From positions 1,674,001 to 1,738,000 of the forward strand of contig OZ244721.1 in assembly GCA_965219235.1 (NCBI GenBank): DNA of 64,000 nucleotides, given 5' to 3'. The notes beneath the pieces are model-generated. The model saw only the letters and a list, made by a program, of their open reading frames with translations. It had not been told where the DNA came from and ran no database searches. The DNA is from CBDHCC01 sp965219235. GTDB lineage: Bacteria; Pseudomonadota; Alphaproteobacteria; Sphingomonadales; Sphingomonadaceae. The position numbers and the translations under genes are program-made. Of the stretch, positions 53,776 through 61,716 are shown piece by piece. How positions within the stretch are numbered: the first letter of the stretch is position 1; each line of letters starts with the position of its first letter.

Positions 53776-54350
53776 TCCGCCAGCGCCTCGACGAAGTGAC
53801 GGCGGCAGAGCGCCACGTAGCGCTCGTCCCCACCCACCTCCGTCTGCGCGCCGTCGCGGACCGCCCGCCCCCGGGCATCCATTCGCAGGTTCATCGTCGC
53901 CTTGCGCCCGCAACGGCACACCGCCTTCAGTTCGACCAGCGAGTCCGCCAGGCCGAGCAGCGCGCCCGCGCCCGGAAACAGTTCGCCCCGGAAGTCGGTG
54001 CGCAGGCCGTAGCAGAGCACCGGCACGCCGAGTTCGTCGGCCACCCGCGCGAGCTGCCACACCTGTCCGGGCGACAGCCACTGCGCCTCGTCCACCAGCG
54101 CGCAGGCGAGCGGCGCGGCGGCGTGGTCGGCGGCGATGGCGGCGTAGAGGTCGGTGCCGGCGTCGAAGACGTTCGCCGCCGCCTCCAGCCCGATCCGGCT
54201 CACGATCCGCCCGCCGCCACCCCGCGTGTCCACGCTGCTCGTCCACAGCGTGGTGCGCATCCCCCGCTCGCGATAGTTGAAGTCGGCGCGCAGCAGGTCG
54301 GTCGACTTGCCGGCGTTCATCGACGAATAGTAGAAATAGAGCTTGGCCAT
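53772..54350 (-). CDS. tdk: Thymidine kinase
   Basis: 192 aa. P-loop SSMNAGKSTDLL, DEAQWLSPGQV (Walker B region), the GLRTDFRGELFPG lasso area and zinc-site cysteines CRCGRKATMNLR (the other Cys near VALC). Type II TK of bacterial kind. The stop overlaps the truB GTG start. Salvages thymidine to dTMP. Confidence 0.95.
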   Translation of the reverse strand: MAKLYFYYSSMNAGKSTDLLRADFNYRERGMRTTLWTSSVDTRGGGGRIVSRIGLEAAANVFDAGTDLYAAIAADHAAAPLACALVDEAQWLSPGQVWQLARVADELGVPVLCYGLRTDFRGELFPGAGALLGLADSLVELKAVCRCGRKATMNLRMDARGRAVRDGAQTEVGGDERYVALCRRHFVEALAE

Positions 54351-54746
54351 TCAGATGCCGAGCGTCTCGACGGGCACGGGAGTCTCGGGGCCGCTGTCCT
54401 CCTTCAGCTGACGGTCGAAGGTCACGAAGCCGTCGGCGTGATCGGCGACCGTCGCAACGTGCATCAGGTCGGCGAAGTCGCCCCGGTCCTCGTATCGGTC
54501 GATCACCCATTCGACTGCGTCCACATCGACCAGATGCACGGTCGGCAGATCGATGAGCCGCCGCATCACCTTGACCACCCCCTCGCGCCGCACGGCATAG
54601 CGCGAGGCGAGCAGCCATCCGAGTTCGAGCAGCACCGTCGACCCCACGACAACGCCGTCAGCCAGCACGCGGTCCGCCAGCTTGGCCTGCCGCTCGTCGT
54701 CGCGCACCATCACACGGGCCAGGACGTTCGTATCGACCGCCTTCAA
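54351..54746 (-). CDS. vapC: PIN domain toxin, VapC-like
   Basis: 131 aa from TTG 54746, overlapping the antitoxin stop (TTGA). Acidic catalytic residues are in AVDTNVLARVMV, the central GDFADLMHVATVADHADGF and VTFDRQLKEDSG. VapC toxins cleave tRNA or rRNA. The pair sits inside the translation operon, immediately before tdk (stop and tdk ATG adjacent). Confidence 0.85.
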   Translation of the reverse strand: MKAVDTNVLARVMVRDDERQAKLADRVLADGVVVGSTVLLELGWLLASRYAVRREGVVKVMRRLIDLPTVHLVDVDAVEWVIDRYEDRGDFADLMHVATVADHADGFVTFDRQLKEDSGPETPVPVETLGI

Positions 54747-55024
54747 ACGTCGCTGTCCAGAGCCGCCTGCCGCCAGCATTCGTCGATGGTCTCGTTCATC
54801 TCCTCGATCGTGACCACCGGCCCCTTATAGTCGATGATCCGACTGATCTCGGCCAGCAGCTCCTCCTGCGACCGCCCGCTCTTGGCCCGGTGCTTCTTCA
54901 GCCACACGCCGCCGCCGCTCTCGACCACGTCCAGTTTGTCGCCGGGAGACAGGCCGAGCCGGTCACGCACATCCTTGGGGATCACGACCTGGCCCTTGGC
55001 CGAGAGGGTGGTGTGCGCGGTCAT
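54743..55024 (-). CDS. vapB: AbrB/MazE-type antitoxin
   Basis: 93 aa. The swapped-hairpin domain TTLSAKGQVVIPKDVRDRLGLSPGDKLDVV is typical of AbrB/VapB antitoxins, followed by a longer C-terminus (ELLAEISRIIDYKGP) that would bind the toxin. Start ATG 55024. It is coupled with the toxin gene by 4 bp. Confidence 0.88.
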   Translation of the reverse strand: MTAHTTLSAKGQVVIPKDVRDRLGLSPGDKLDVVESGGGVWLKKHRAKSGRSQEELLAEISRIIDYKGPVVTIEEMNETIDECWRQAALDSDV

Positions 55025-55055
55025 CTCGGTAAGCTAGGTCTTACCCGCTCGGTCG

Positions 55056-55451
55056 TCAATCGCCCTCCTCCAAATCCCGCGCCACCTTCGGATCGCGCAG
55101 CAGGCTGTCGATGCGGCTGCCCTCGTCGAAGCTCTCGTCGGGCAGGAACTTGAGCTGGGCGGCGAACTTCGTCTTCACGCGCTTGGCCACCGCCACGCGC
55201 AACGGCTTGGTGTTCTGGCGCAGCGCTTTCAGCACCACCTCCTCGTCCTGGCCCAGCAGCGGCTTCACGAAGGCGGTGGCGTGGCGCAGGTCGGGGCTCA
55301 TCCGCACCTCTGTCACGCTGATGATGTGCTTCGACAGCACCGGATCGTGCAGCTCGCCGCGCTGCAGCACCTCGGCCAGCGCGTGGCGCACCTGCTCGCC
55401 GACGCGCAGCAGGCGGACGGAGGCGTCGGGGGGGGTGGCGTGTTTGGGCAT
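55056..55451 (-). CDS. rbfA: Ribosome-binding factor A
   Basis: 131 aa from ATG 55451, the base after the thioesterase stop begins it (TGATG). KH-type fold: SVRLLRVGEQVRHALAEVLQRGE, ITEVRMSPDLRHATAFV-like ISVTEVRMSPDLRHATAFVKPLLG and LKFLPDESFDEGSRIDSLL. Binds the 5' end of 16S rRNA for maturation. Operon position after infB is usual. Confidence 0.94.
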   Translation of the reverse strand: MPKHATPPDASVRLLRVGEQVRHALAEVLQRGELHDPVLSKHIISVTEVRMSPDLRHATAFVKPLLGQDEEVVLKALRQNTKPLRVAVAKRVKTKFAAQLKFLPDESFDEGSRIDSLLRDPKVARDLEEGD

Positions 55452-55858
55452 CAGGCGATCGCGACGGGTATGGCGCTGGACGTGCCGCGCGCGAGCAGCC
55501 GGTCGTCGGCGTCGAACAACTCGGCCTCCAGGAACACCACCGAGCGGCCCGCCTTCACCACGCGGCCGCGGCCCACCACGCGACCGGGATGAACGGGTCG
55601 GATGAAGCTGACCGTCAGATCGATCGAGCTGGGCATGGTCGTTCCGCCCGACAGGCTGACGAGCGCCGGCCCCATCGTGTCGTCCAGCATGGCCGCGACG
55701 AAGCCGCCTTGAACGGTCCCTCTGGAGTTCAGCATCCGGTCGTCGGGATGGAAGGCGATCTCGATCGTTCCTGCTTCGGAGTCCTCCGCCACCAGTTCCC
55801 AGCCGAGGAGCTGGGCTGCGGGCGGTCCCGCTTTTCCGGCGAAGAAGCTGTCGGGCAT
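55451..55858 (-). CDS. PaaI-type hotdog thioesterase
   Basis: 135 aa. The hotdog-fold signature is HPDDRMLNSRGTVQGGFVAAMLDDTMG (catalytic region near NSRGTVQGG) and TVSFIRPVHPGRVVGRGRVV. It cleaves acyl-CoA or aryl-CoA thioesters. It is inserted between infB and rbfA and shares a base with the rbfA start, so it is probably co-transcribed although not part of the ancestral operon. Confidence 0.87.
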   Translation of the reverse strand: MPDSFFAGKAGPPAAQLLGWELVAEDSEAGTIEIAFHPDDRMLNSRGTVQGGFVAAMLDDTMGPALVSLSGGTTMPSSIDLTVSFIRPVHPGRVVGRGRVVKAGRSVVFLEAELFDADDRLLARGTSSAIPVAIA

Positions 55859-55868
55859 CTACGTTCCT

Positions 55869-55980
55869 CCTCCCTCTCCCCTTGGGAGAGGGTCGGAGTG
55901 AGGGTGACAGGCACCAAAGCGCGCTCACCCTCACCCTTCCGCTGCTCCGCAGCTCCCTCCCTCTCCCGCCGGGAGAGGGA
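55869..55980. repeat. Composite hairpin repeat between infB and the thioesterase
   Basis: Left unit CCCTCTCCCCTTGGGAGAGGG then AGTGAGGGTGA; right unit inverted, TCACCCTCACCCTTCCGCTGCTCCGCAG and CCCTCTCCCGCCGGGAGAGGG. It occupies the 128-bp gap within one transcription unit. Confidence 0.72.
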
Positions 55981-55986
55981 CTTTCC

Positions 55987-58560
55987 TCACAACGTCCGCG
56001 CGCGTTCCTCGACCTCGAAGACCTCGAGCTGGTCGCCCGGCTTGATGTCGTTGGTGCCCTCCAGCAGCACGCCGCACTCCAGCCCGACGCGCACCTCCGC
56101 GACGTCGTCCTTGAAGCGGCGGAGCGACTGGATGACTGTCTGGCTGACGATCACGTCCGCGCGGGTCAGGCGCGCGCCGATGCCCTTGCGGATCACGCCC
56201 TCGACGACCAGGAGGCCGGCCGCCTTGTCGCGCTTGCCGGCCGGGAAGACCTCCTTGACCTCGGCGCGGCCCACGACCGTCTCGATCCGCTCCGGCCCCA
56301 GCTGGCCCGCCATCTCGCCCGCGACCTCCTCGGTCAGCTTGTAGATGACGTCGTGGTACTTCATCTCGACGCCGTCGCGCGCCACCAGCTTGCGGGCGTT
56401 GGGGTTCGGCCGCACGTTGAAGCCGATGATCGGCGCACTGGACGCGGCGGCCAGCAGCACGTCGGACTCGGTGATCGCGCCCACGCCAGACTGCAGCACC
56501 TGCACCCGGATGTCGTCGGTCGACAGGTTGTTGAGCGCGGTCACGATCGCCTGCGCCGAGCCCTGCACGTCCGCCTTCACGATGACCGGGTAGATCTCCA
56601 GCTTCTGCTTGTCCTGCAACGCGGAGAACATGTTCTCCAGATTGGCCGGAGCCTGGGCGGTGCGCTGGGCCGTCGCCTGCTCCTCGCGATAGGTGGCCAC
56701 CTCGCGGGCGCGCGCCTCGTTCTCCACCACCGTCAGCGTGTCGCCAGCCGATGGCACACCGGACAGGCCCAGCACCTCGACCGGCATGGACGGACCCGCC
56801 TCCTTCACCCGCTCGCCCTTGTCGTCGACCAGCGCGCGGACCTTGCCCGATTCCGAGCCGACGACGAAGATGTCGCCGACCTTCAGCGTGCCGCGGTTGA
56901 TCAGCACGGTGGCGACCGCGCCGCGGCCCTTGTCCAGCTGCGCCTCGATCACGGTGCCCTCGGCGTCGCGATCCGGGTTGGCGCGCAGCTCCATCAGTTC
57001 CGCCTGCAGCGCGATCTTCTCGACCAGCTGGTCCAGGTTGGTCTTCTTGAGCGCGGAGACCTCCACGTCCTGGACGTCGCCGCCCATGTCCTCGACGACC
57101 ACCTCATGCTCCAGCAGGCGCTCGCGCACGCGCTGGGGCTTGGCCCCGTCCTTGTCGATCTTGTTGATCGCCACGATCATCGGCACGCCCGCCGCCTTCG
57201 TGTGGCGGATCGCCTCGATCGTCTGGGGCATCAGGCCGTCGTCGGCCGCGACCACCAGCACCACGATGTCGGTGACGTTGGCGCCGCGCATCCGCATCTC
57301 CGTGAACGCCTCGTGGCCCGGCGTGTCGAGCACGGTGATGTCGTGGCCGCCCGAGTGGATCCGGTAGGCGCCGATGTGCTGGGTGATGCCGCCAGCCTCG
57401 CCCGCCACCACGTCGGTGCCGCGCAACGCGTCGAGCAGCGAGGTCTTGCCGTGGTCGACATGGCCCATGATCGTGACCACCGGGGCGCGCGGCTCCAGCG
57501 TGTCCTCCGGATCGGCCTCGGTCGCCACGATGTCGATGTCGGCGTCCGACACGCGCGTGATCCGGTGGCCGAACTCCTCGACCAGCAGCTCGGCGGTGTC
57601 GGCGTCGATGGTCTGGTTGACGGTCACCATCATGTCCATCTTGAACAGGGCCTTCACCAGGTCGGCGCCCTTTTCGGCCATGCGGTTGGCGAGTTCGGCG
57701 ACGGTGATCGCCTCCGGCACGACGACGTCGCGCGCCATCTTCTCGCGCGGGGTGGACGGACGCGAGCGGCCCGACCGCTTCTCCTTGTCGCGCGCGCGCT
57801 TGAGCGCGGCGAGCGAGCGGGCGCGCAGCACGGTGTCGCCGGCCAGCGCCTGGTTGACGGTCAGCTTGCCCGCCTGGCGCCGGTCGGCGGCCTTGGGACG
57901 CTCCGGCTTCTTGTCGGCCCGCTTCTCCTCCGCCTGGGGCTCGGCGGGCGGTGCGGGCTTGGGCGTCGGCGGCGGCGGCGCCTCGACGGGCGTGAAGCGG
58001 CGTGGCGGCGGCATCGCGCGCGATGCCGCGCCGGACAGGCTGGCGGCGGCCTCGCGCGCGGCCTCGGCGCTGGCGGTCGGCGCGGTGGACGCCTCCACGT
58101 CGGCGGGTCGCACGGCCTCGGCTTCCGGCGCGGCAGCGTCGGCTTCGGCGGCCTGCGCCTTCTCTTCGGCGCGACGGGCGTCCGCCTCCGCCTGCCGGGC
58201 GCGCTCCTGCTCCTCGCGGACGCGCGCCTCCTCGCCGAGCGTCAGGCGCGCCTCCTCGGCCTCGCGCAGCAGCTTGGACTGGAACTCCTGCCGGCTCAGC
58301 AGCTGCTCGGATTCCGTGCGGCCGCGCGGACCGGCGGCCGGAGCGCGCGGGGCCACGGCGGGCGGCGGCGGCGGGGGCGGGGGTGGCGGCGCGGCCTCGG
58401 CCGCCTCCGTCTTGGGCGCCAGCTTGCGACGCTTCACCTCGACCACGACCTTGTTGGTCCGGCCGTGGGAGAAGGTCTGCTTGACCTCGCCCGTCTCCAC
58501 CGAGCGCTTCAGGCCCAGCGGCTTGCGCGTCAGGGTGGATTTGGTGTCGCCGTCGCTCAT
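55987..58560 (-). CDS. infB: Translation initiation factor IF-2
   Basis: 857 aa. The N-terminal part is long and low-complexity (Pro/Ala/Glu/Arg-rich, residues 40-260), with the IF2 assembly domain near 260-330. The GTPase core has GHVDHGKTSLLDAL, DTPGHEAFTEM and NKIDKDGAKPQRV, followed by domains II-IV. Delivers fMet-tRNA. The ATG overlaps the ylxR stop (ATGA). Confidence 0.97.
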   Translation of the reverse strand: MSDGDTKSTLTRKPLGLKRSVETGEVKQTFSHGRTNKVVVEVKRRKLAPKTEAAEAAPPPPPPPPPPAVAPRAPAAGPRGRTESEQLLSRQEFQSKLLREAEEARLTLGEEARVREEQERARQAEADARRAEEKAQAAEADAAAPEAEAVRPADVEASTAPTASAEAAREAAASLSGAASRAMPPPRRFTPVEAPPPPTPKPAPPAEPQAEEKRADKKPERPKAADRRQAGKLTVNQALAGDTVLRARSLAALKRARDKEKRSGRSRPSTPREKMARDVVVPEAITVAELANRMAEKGADLVKALFKMDMMVTVNQTIDADTAELLVEEFGHRITRVSDADIDIVATEADPEDTLEPRAPVVTIMGHVDHGKTSLLDALRGTDVVAGEAGGITQHIGAYRIHSGGHDITVLDTPGHEAFTEMRMRGANVTDIVVLVVAADDGLMPQTIEAIRHTKAAGVPMIVAINKIDKDGAKPQRVRERLLEHEVVVEDMGGDVQDVEVSALKKTNLDQLVEKIALQAELMELRANPDRDAEGTVIEAQLDKGRGAVATVLINRGTLKVGDIFVVGSESGKVRALVDDKGERVKEAGPSMPVEVLGLSGVPSAGDTLTVVENEARAREVATYREEQATAQRTAQAPANLENMFSALQDKQKLEIYPVIVKADVQGSAQAIVTALNNLSTDDIRVQVLQSGVGAITESDVLLAAASSAPIIGFNVRPNPNARKLVARDGVEMKYHDVIYKLTEEVAGEMAGQLGPERIETVVGRAEVKEVFPAGKRDKAAGLLVVEGVIRKGIGARLTRADVIVSQTVIQSLRRFKDDVAEVRVGLECGVLLEGTNDIKPGDQLEVFEVEERARTL

Positions 58561-59396
58561 GTCAGTCCCATCGTCTCGTCAGTGCGCCCGGCGGCCGTCG
58601 GTGCGCCGGGTTCGTCCACTTGGCTGCCAAGGTAGTGTCGCCAGCGGTCCAGTCCGTGCCGGACCCGCGCCGCCGCTCCGTCCTCGATCACGGCGACGTG
58701 CACCGCGTTCGATCGTCCCAATGCCACAGATAGGCGGTCGCGGTCCACCGGCAAGACGGTGCCCGCCTCGCCCGACCCTTCCGCCTCGCGCCCGACCCGC
58801 CACGCCTGGTCCAGCCGCCGGCATCCGTCGGGCTGCGCGTCGGCCGCGTGGAGCAGCAGCGCCACCGTCCCGCTCCGCGCCGCCTCCTCGATGCGCGTCG
58901 AGCCGGTGACGAGCGTGGAGGCGCGCGCCTCCATCCCCAGCCGGTCGAGCGTCGCGCGGGTCAGCGCGGCCTCTATGCGGTCCGCCAAGTCGTCGGGCAC
59001 GGCGAACTCGCCCGTCTTGAAGGCGCGGGTGAGCACGCCCTTCAGCTTGCCCTTCCCCTGCGCCGCCGCCAGCTCGTCCTTCGTCACGCCGATCCAGGCA
59101 CCCCGCCCGCCGGCGCGCGCCAGCACGTCGGGATGGACGAGCCCGTCCGGGCCGAGCGCCAGCCGGATCAGGTCACGCGCCGGCGCGGTGCGGCGGGTGA
59201 GGACGCAGGTGCGGACGGGGGTGTGCTCCCCCCTCCCTTCGAGGGAGGGGTCGGGGGTGGGTGCGAGCGCGGAGCGCGAGCCCTCCGCAGCGGCAGGCTC
59301 GCTTCGCTCGCCACCCACCCCCTGCTCCTCCCTGGAAGGGAGGGGGGTTCCGGACGTCGTTACATCACCGGCGCGCTCATCGGTCGGAGTCCGCAT
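58557..59396 (-). CDS. ylxR: YlxR (DUF448) RNA-binding protein with L7Ae-like C-terminus
   Basis: 279 aa from ATG 59396. YlxR domain: PVRTCVLTRRTAPARDLIRLALGPDGLVHPDVLARAGGRGAWIG; the second half resembles an L7Ae/YlxQ-type fold (ATLDRLGMEARASTLVTGSTRIEEA, with AALLLHAADAQPDG). Residues about 17-57 (PLPSREEQGVGGE ... TPDPSLEGRG) are encoded by a palindromic repeat element and are absent from ordinary YlxR. Located between nusA and infB, as in most bacteria. Confidence 0.88.
   Translation of the reverse strand: MRTPTDERAGDVTTSGTPLPSREEQGVGGERSEPAAAEGSRSALAPTPDPSLEGRGEHTPVRTCVLTRRTAPARDLIRLALGPDGLVHPDVLARAGGRGAWIGVTKDELAAAQGKGKLKGVLTRAFKTGEFAVPDDLADRIEAALTRATLDRLGMEARASTLVTGSTRIEEAARSGTVALLLHAADAQPDGCRRLDQAWRVGREAEGSGEAGTVLPVDRDRLSVALGRSNAVHVAVIEDGAAARVRHGLDRWRHYLGSQVDEPGAPTAAGRTDETMGLT
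59228..59347. repeat. Palindromic hairpin repeat in frame within ylxR
   Basis: The ends CCCCCCTCCCTTC (59228-59240) and GAAGGGAGGGGGG (59335-59347) are perfect reverse complements, with further inner pairing (GGGGGTGGGT near the left and ACCCACCCCC near the right). The length is 120 bp, exactly 40 codons. The sequence matches the core of the intergenic composite repeats. Confidence 0.82.
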
Positions 59397-61020
59397 GCGC
59401 GTCCTCCTGCGTCTCGGGCTCCGCAGCCGCCCCGTCGCCATCCTCGTCCTCGAACCAGTGGGCGCGGGCGGCCATGATGATCTCGTTGCCCTGCTCCTCG
59501 GTCAGGTTGTAGCGGCCGAGCACGCCGCCGCGCTCGCCGGCCTTGACCTCGTTCGACCGCTGACCATCGCGCCGCCGCGGCTCGGTCCTGCGCTTCGCGA
59601 CCAGCTCGTCGGTGGCGAGGTCGGCCAGATCGTCGAGCGTCAGCACGCCGCCCTTGCCCAACGTCACCAGCATCGCCTCGGTCAGGTGCGGCAGCTCGGC
59701 GAGCGCGTCCTCGACGCCCAGCGACCGGCGCTCCTCGCGCGCCGCCTCCTCGCGCCGCTCGAGCGCCTCCTGCGCCCGGCTCTGCAGCTCCTCGCCCAGC
59801 TCCTCGTCGAAGCCCTCGATCGAAGCGACCTCGTCGAGCTCGACATAGGCGACCTCGTCCAGGTCGGTGAAGCCCTCGGCCACCAGCAGCTGCGCCAGCG
59901 TCTCGTCCACATCCAGCTCGCGCTGGAACATCTCGGACCGCTCGACGAAGTCGCGCGAGCGCTTCTCGCTCGCCTCGGTGTCGGTCATGATGTCGATCGA
60001 CCGTTCGGTGAGCTGGCTCGCAAGGCGCACATTCTGGCCGCGCCGGCCGATGGCGAGCGACAGCTGGTCGTCGGGCACCACCACCTCGATCCGCTCCTCG
60101 TCCTCGTCCAGCACCACGCGGCTGACGGATGCGGGCTGCAGCGCGTTGACGATGAAGGTTGCCGCGTCGTCCGACCACGGGATGATGTCGATCTTCTCGC
60201 CCTGCATCTCCTGCACGACGGCCTGCACGCGGCTGCCCTTCATGCCAACGCAGGCACCCACCGGGTCGATCGAGCTGTCGTGGCTGATCACGCCGATCTT
60301 GGCGCGGCTGCCGGGGTCGCGGGCCGCCGCCTTGATCTCGATGATGCCGTCATAGATCTCCGGCACCTCCTGCGCGAACAGCCGCTTCATGAAGTCGGGA
60401 TGCGCGCGCGACAGGAAGATCTGCGGACCGCGCGCCTCCTCGCTGACGCGCAGGATGATCGAGCGGATGCGGTCGTTGGGACGCACCATCTCGCGCGGGA
60501 TCTGCTGGTCGCGGCGGATGACGCCCTCCGCGCGGCCGAGATCGACGACGATGTGCCCGAACTCGACGCGCTTGACGACGCCGGTGATCAGCTCGCCGAC
60601 GCGGTCCTTGAACTCGCCATATTGCCGCTCGCGCTCGGCGTCGCGGACCTTCTGGAAGATGACCTGCTTGGCGCCCTGGGCGGCGATGCGCCCGAACTCG
60701 ATCGGCGGCAGCGGATCGACGATGAAGTCGCCGACGACCGCGCCCTCCTGCAGCTTGCCGGCCTGCTTCAGGTCGACCTGCTTGAAATGGTCCTCGACCT
60801 CGTCGACCACCTCGACCACCCGCCACAGCCTCAGGTCGCCGGTGTCCACGTCCAGCTTGGCGCGGATGTCGTTCTCCGCGCCGTAGCGCTGGCGGGCCGC
60901 GCGCTGGATCGCGTCCTCCATCGCCTCGACCACGATGGCGCGGTCGATCATCTTCTCGGTGGCGACCGAATTGGCGATCGCGATCAGCTCGGCGCGGTTG
61001 GCGGAAACGGCGGTGGCCAT
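59377..61020 (-). CDS. nusA: Transcription termination/antitermination protein NusA
   Basis: 547 aa. An N-terminal domain, S1 (AVVGDFIVDPLPPIEFGRI...), KH domains (ACVGMKGSRVQAVVQEMQGEKIDI; DDQLSLAIGRRGQNVRLASQL), and C-terminal helical repeats (about 360-440 and 490-547), consistent with the two-repeat NusA of proteobacteria. Overlaps the ylxR start by 20 bp. Regulates pausing and rRNA antitermination. Confidence 0.97.
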   Translation of the reverse strand: MATAVSANRAELIAIANSVATEKMIDRAIVVEAMEDAIQRAARQRYGAENDIRAKLDVDTGDLRLWRVVEVVDEVEDHFKQVDLKQAGKLQEGAVVGDFIVDPLPPIEFGRIAAQGAKQVIFQKVRDAERERQYGEFKDRVGELITGVVKRVEFGHIVVDLGRAEGVIRRDQQIPREMVRPNDRIRSIILRVSEEARGPQIFLSRAHPDFMKRLFAQEVPEIYDGIIEIKAAARDPGSRAKIGVISHDSSIDPVGACVGMKGSRVQAVVQEMQGEKIDIIPWSDDAATFIVNALQPASVSRVVLDEDEERIEVVVPDDQLSLAIGRRGQNVRLASQLTERSIDIMTDTEASEKRSRDFVERSEMFQRELDVDETLAQLLVAEGFTDLDEVAYVELDEVASIEGFDEELGEELQSRAQEALERREEAAREERRSLGVEDALAELPHLTEAMLVTLGKGGVLTLDDLADLATDELVAKRRTEPRRRDGQRSNEVKAGERGGVLGRYNLTEEQGNEIIMAARAHWFEDEDGDGAAAEPETQEDAHADSDR

Positions 61021-61025
61021 GAGGG

Positions 61026-61601
61026 TCAGTCCTCTTCTTCGATCTCGTCCGCGCCGGCGGCGGACAACGGTTGGGTGGCGGCGATCAGCCGGTCGGTCAA
61101 TGTCAGCTTGGCGTCGACAATTGATCCGAACAACACGAAGCTGACCACACCGGCCTCATCGGCGATTCCGACGGTGGTCGCGTCGCCGCGCGGATCGATC
61201 CCGCGCAACTCGCCTTTGAACTTCTTCTGTCCGTCGATCGACTCGCCAAGCACGATGCGCGCCTCATGCCCAGCCCAGTCGGCGAAGTCCTTGAGCCGAG
61301 TCAGCGGGCGGTCGATGCCGGGCGAGGACACCTCCAGCCGCCAGGCGCGGTCGAACGGGTCGCGGCCCTCCGCCTCCAGCGCGTCGAAGCGGTCGGACAG
61401 CCGCCGTGACAGCGCGGCGCAGTCGTCAATGGTGAGCTGGCCGGTGTCGGGTCGCTCGGCCATGACCTGCACGGTCGGCTCGTCCGCCCCGCCGATCATC
61501 ATGACGCGGACGACCTCGAATCCAAGCGCGCGCGCCTCCGGCTCGACCAACGCCATCAGGGCGGCGAGCGGGGGAGCGGTCGGGGCGGGCGCGTCGGCCA
61601 A
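61026..61601 (-). CDS. rimP: Ribosome maturation factor RimP
   Basis: About 191 aa. The family core starts LAALMALVEPEARALGFEVVRVMMI, with LTIDDCAALSRRLSDRFDALEAEGRDPF and YRLEVSSPGIDRPL-like WRLEVSSPGIDRPLTRLKDF. TTG 61601 is favoured because GGAG lies six bases before it; TTG 61613 or ATG 61685 are alternatives. It is the first gene of the nusA operon. Confidence 0.9.
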   Translation of the reverse strand: MADAPAPTAPPLAALMALVEPEARALGFEVVRVMMIGGADEPTVQVMAERPDTGQLTIDDCAALSRRLSDRFDALEAEGRDPFDRAWRLEVSSPGIDRPLTRLKDFADWAGHEARIVLGESIDGQKKFKGELRGIDPRGDATTVGIADEAGVVSFVLFGSIVDAKLTLTDRLIAATQPLSAAGADEIEEED

Positions 61602-61621
61602 GCGGGTCTCCAATACGAAGA

Positions 61622-61642
61622 GGGCCGGACCGCGAACGGCCC
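61622..61642 (-). promoter_or_regulatory. Hairpin in the rimP leader
   Basis: GGGCCG and CGGCCC flank a 9-base loop, followed on the transcribed strand by TCTTCGTATTGG just before the rimP start. The short T-containing tail recalls an attenuator. The assignment is tentative. Confidence 0.35.
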
Positions 61643-61716
61643 AGCCTGACGTCTCTTTCGCGATGTCAGGTGATGGAGCCGCCATACCCCATGGCCCCTC
61701 CCCGCGCAAGGGTGGC

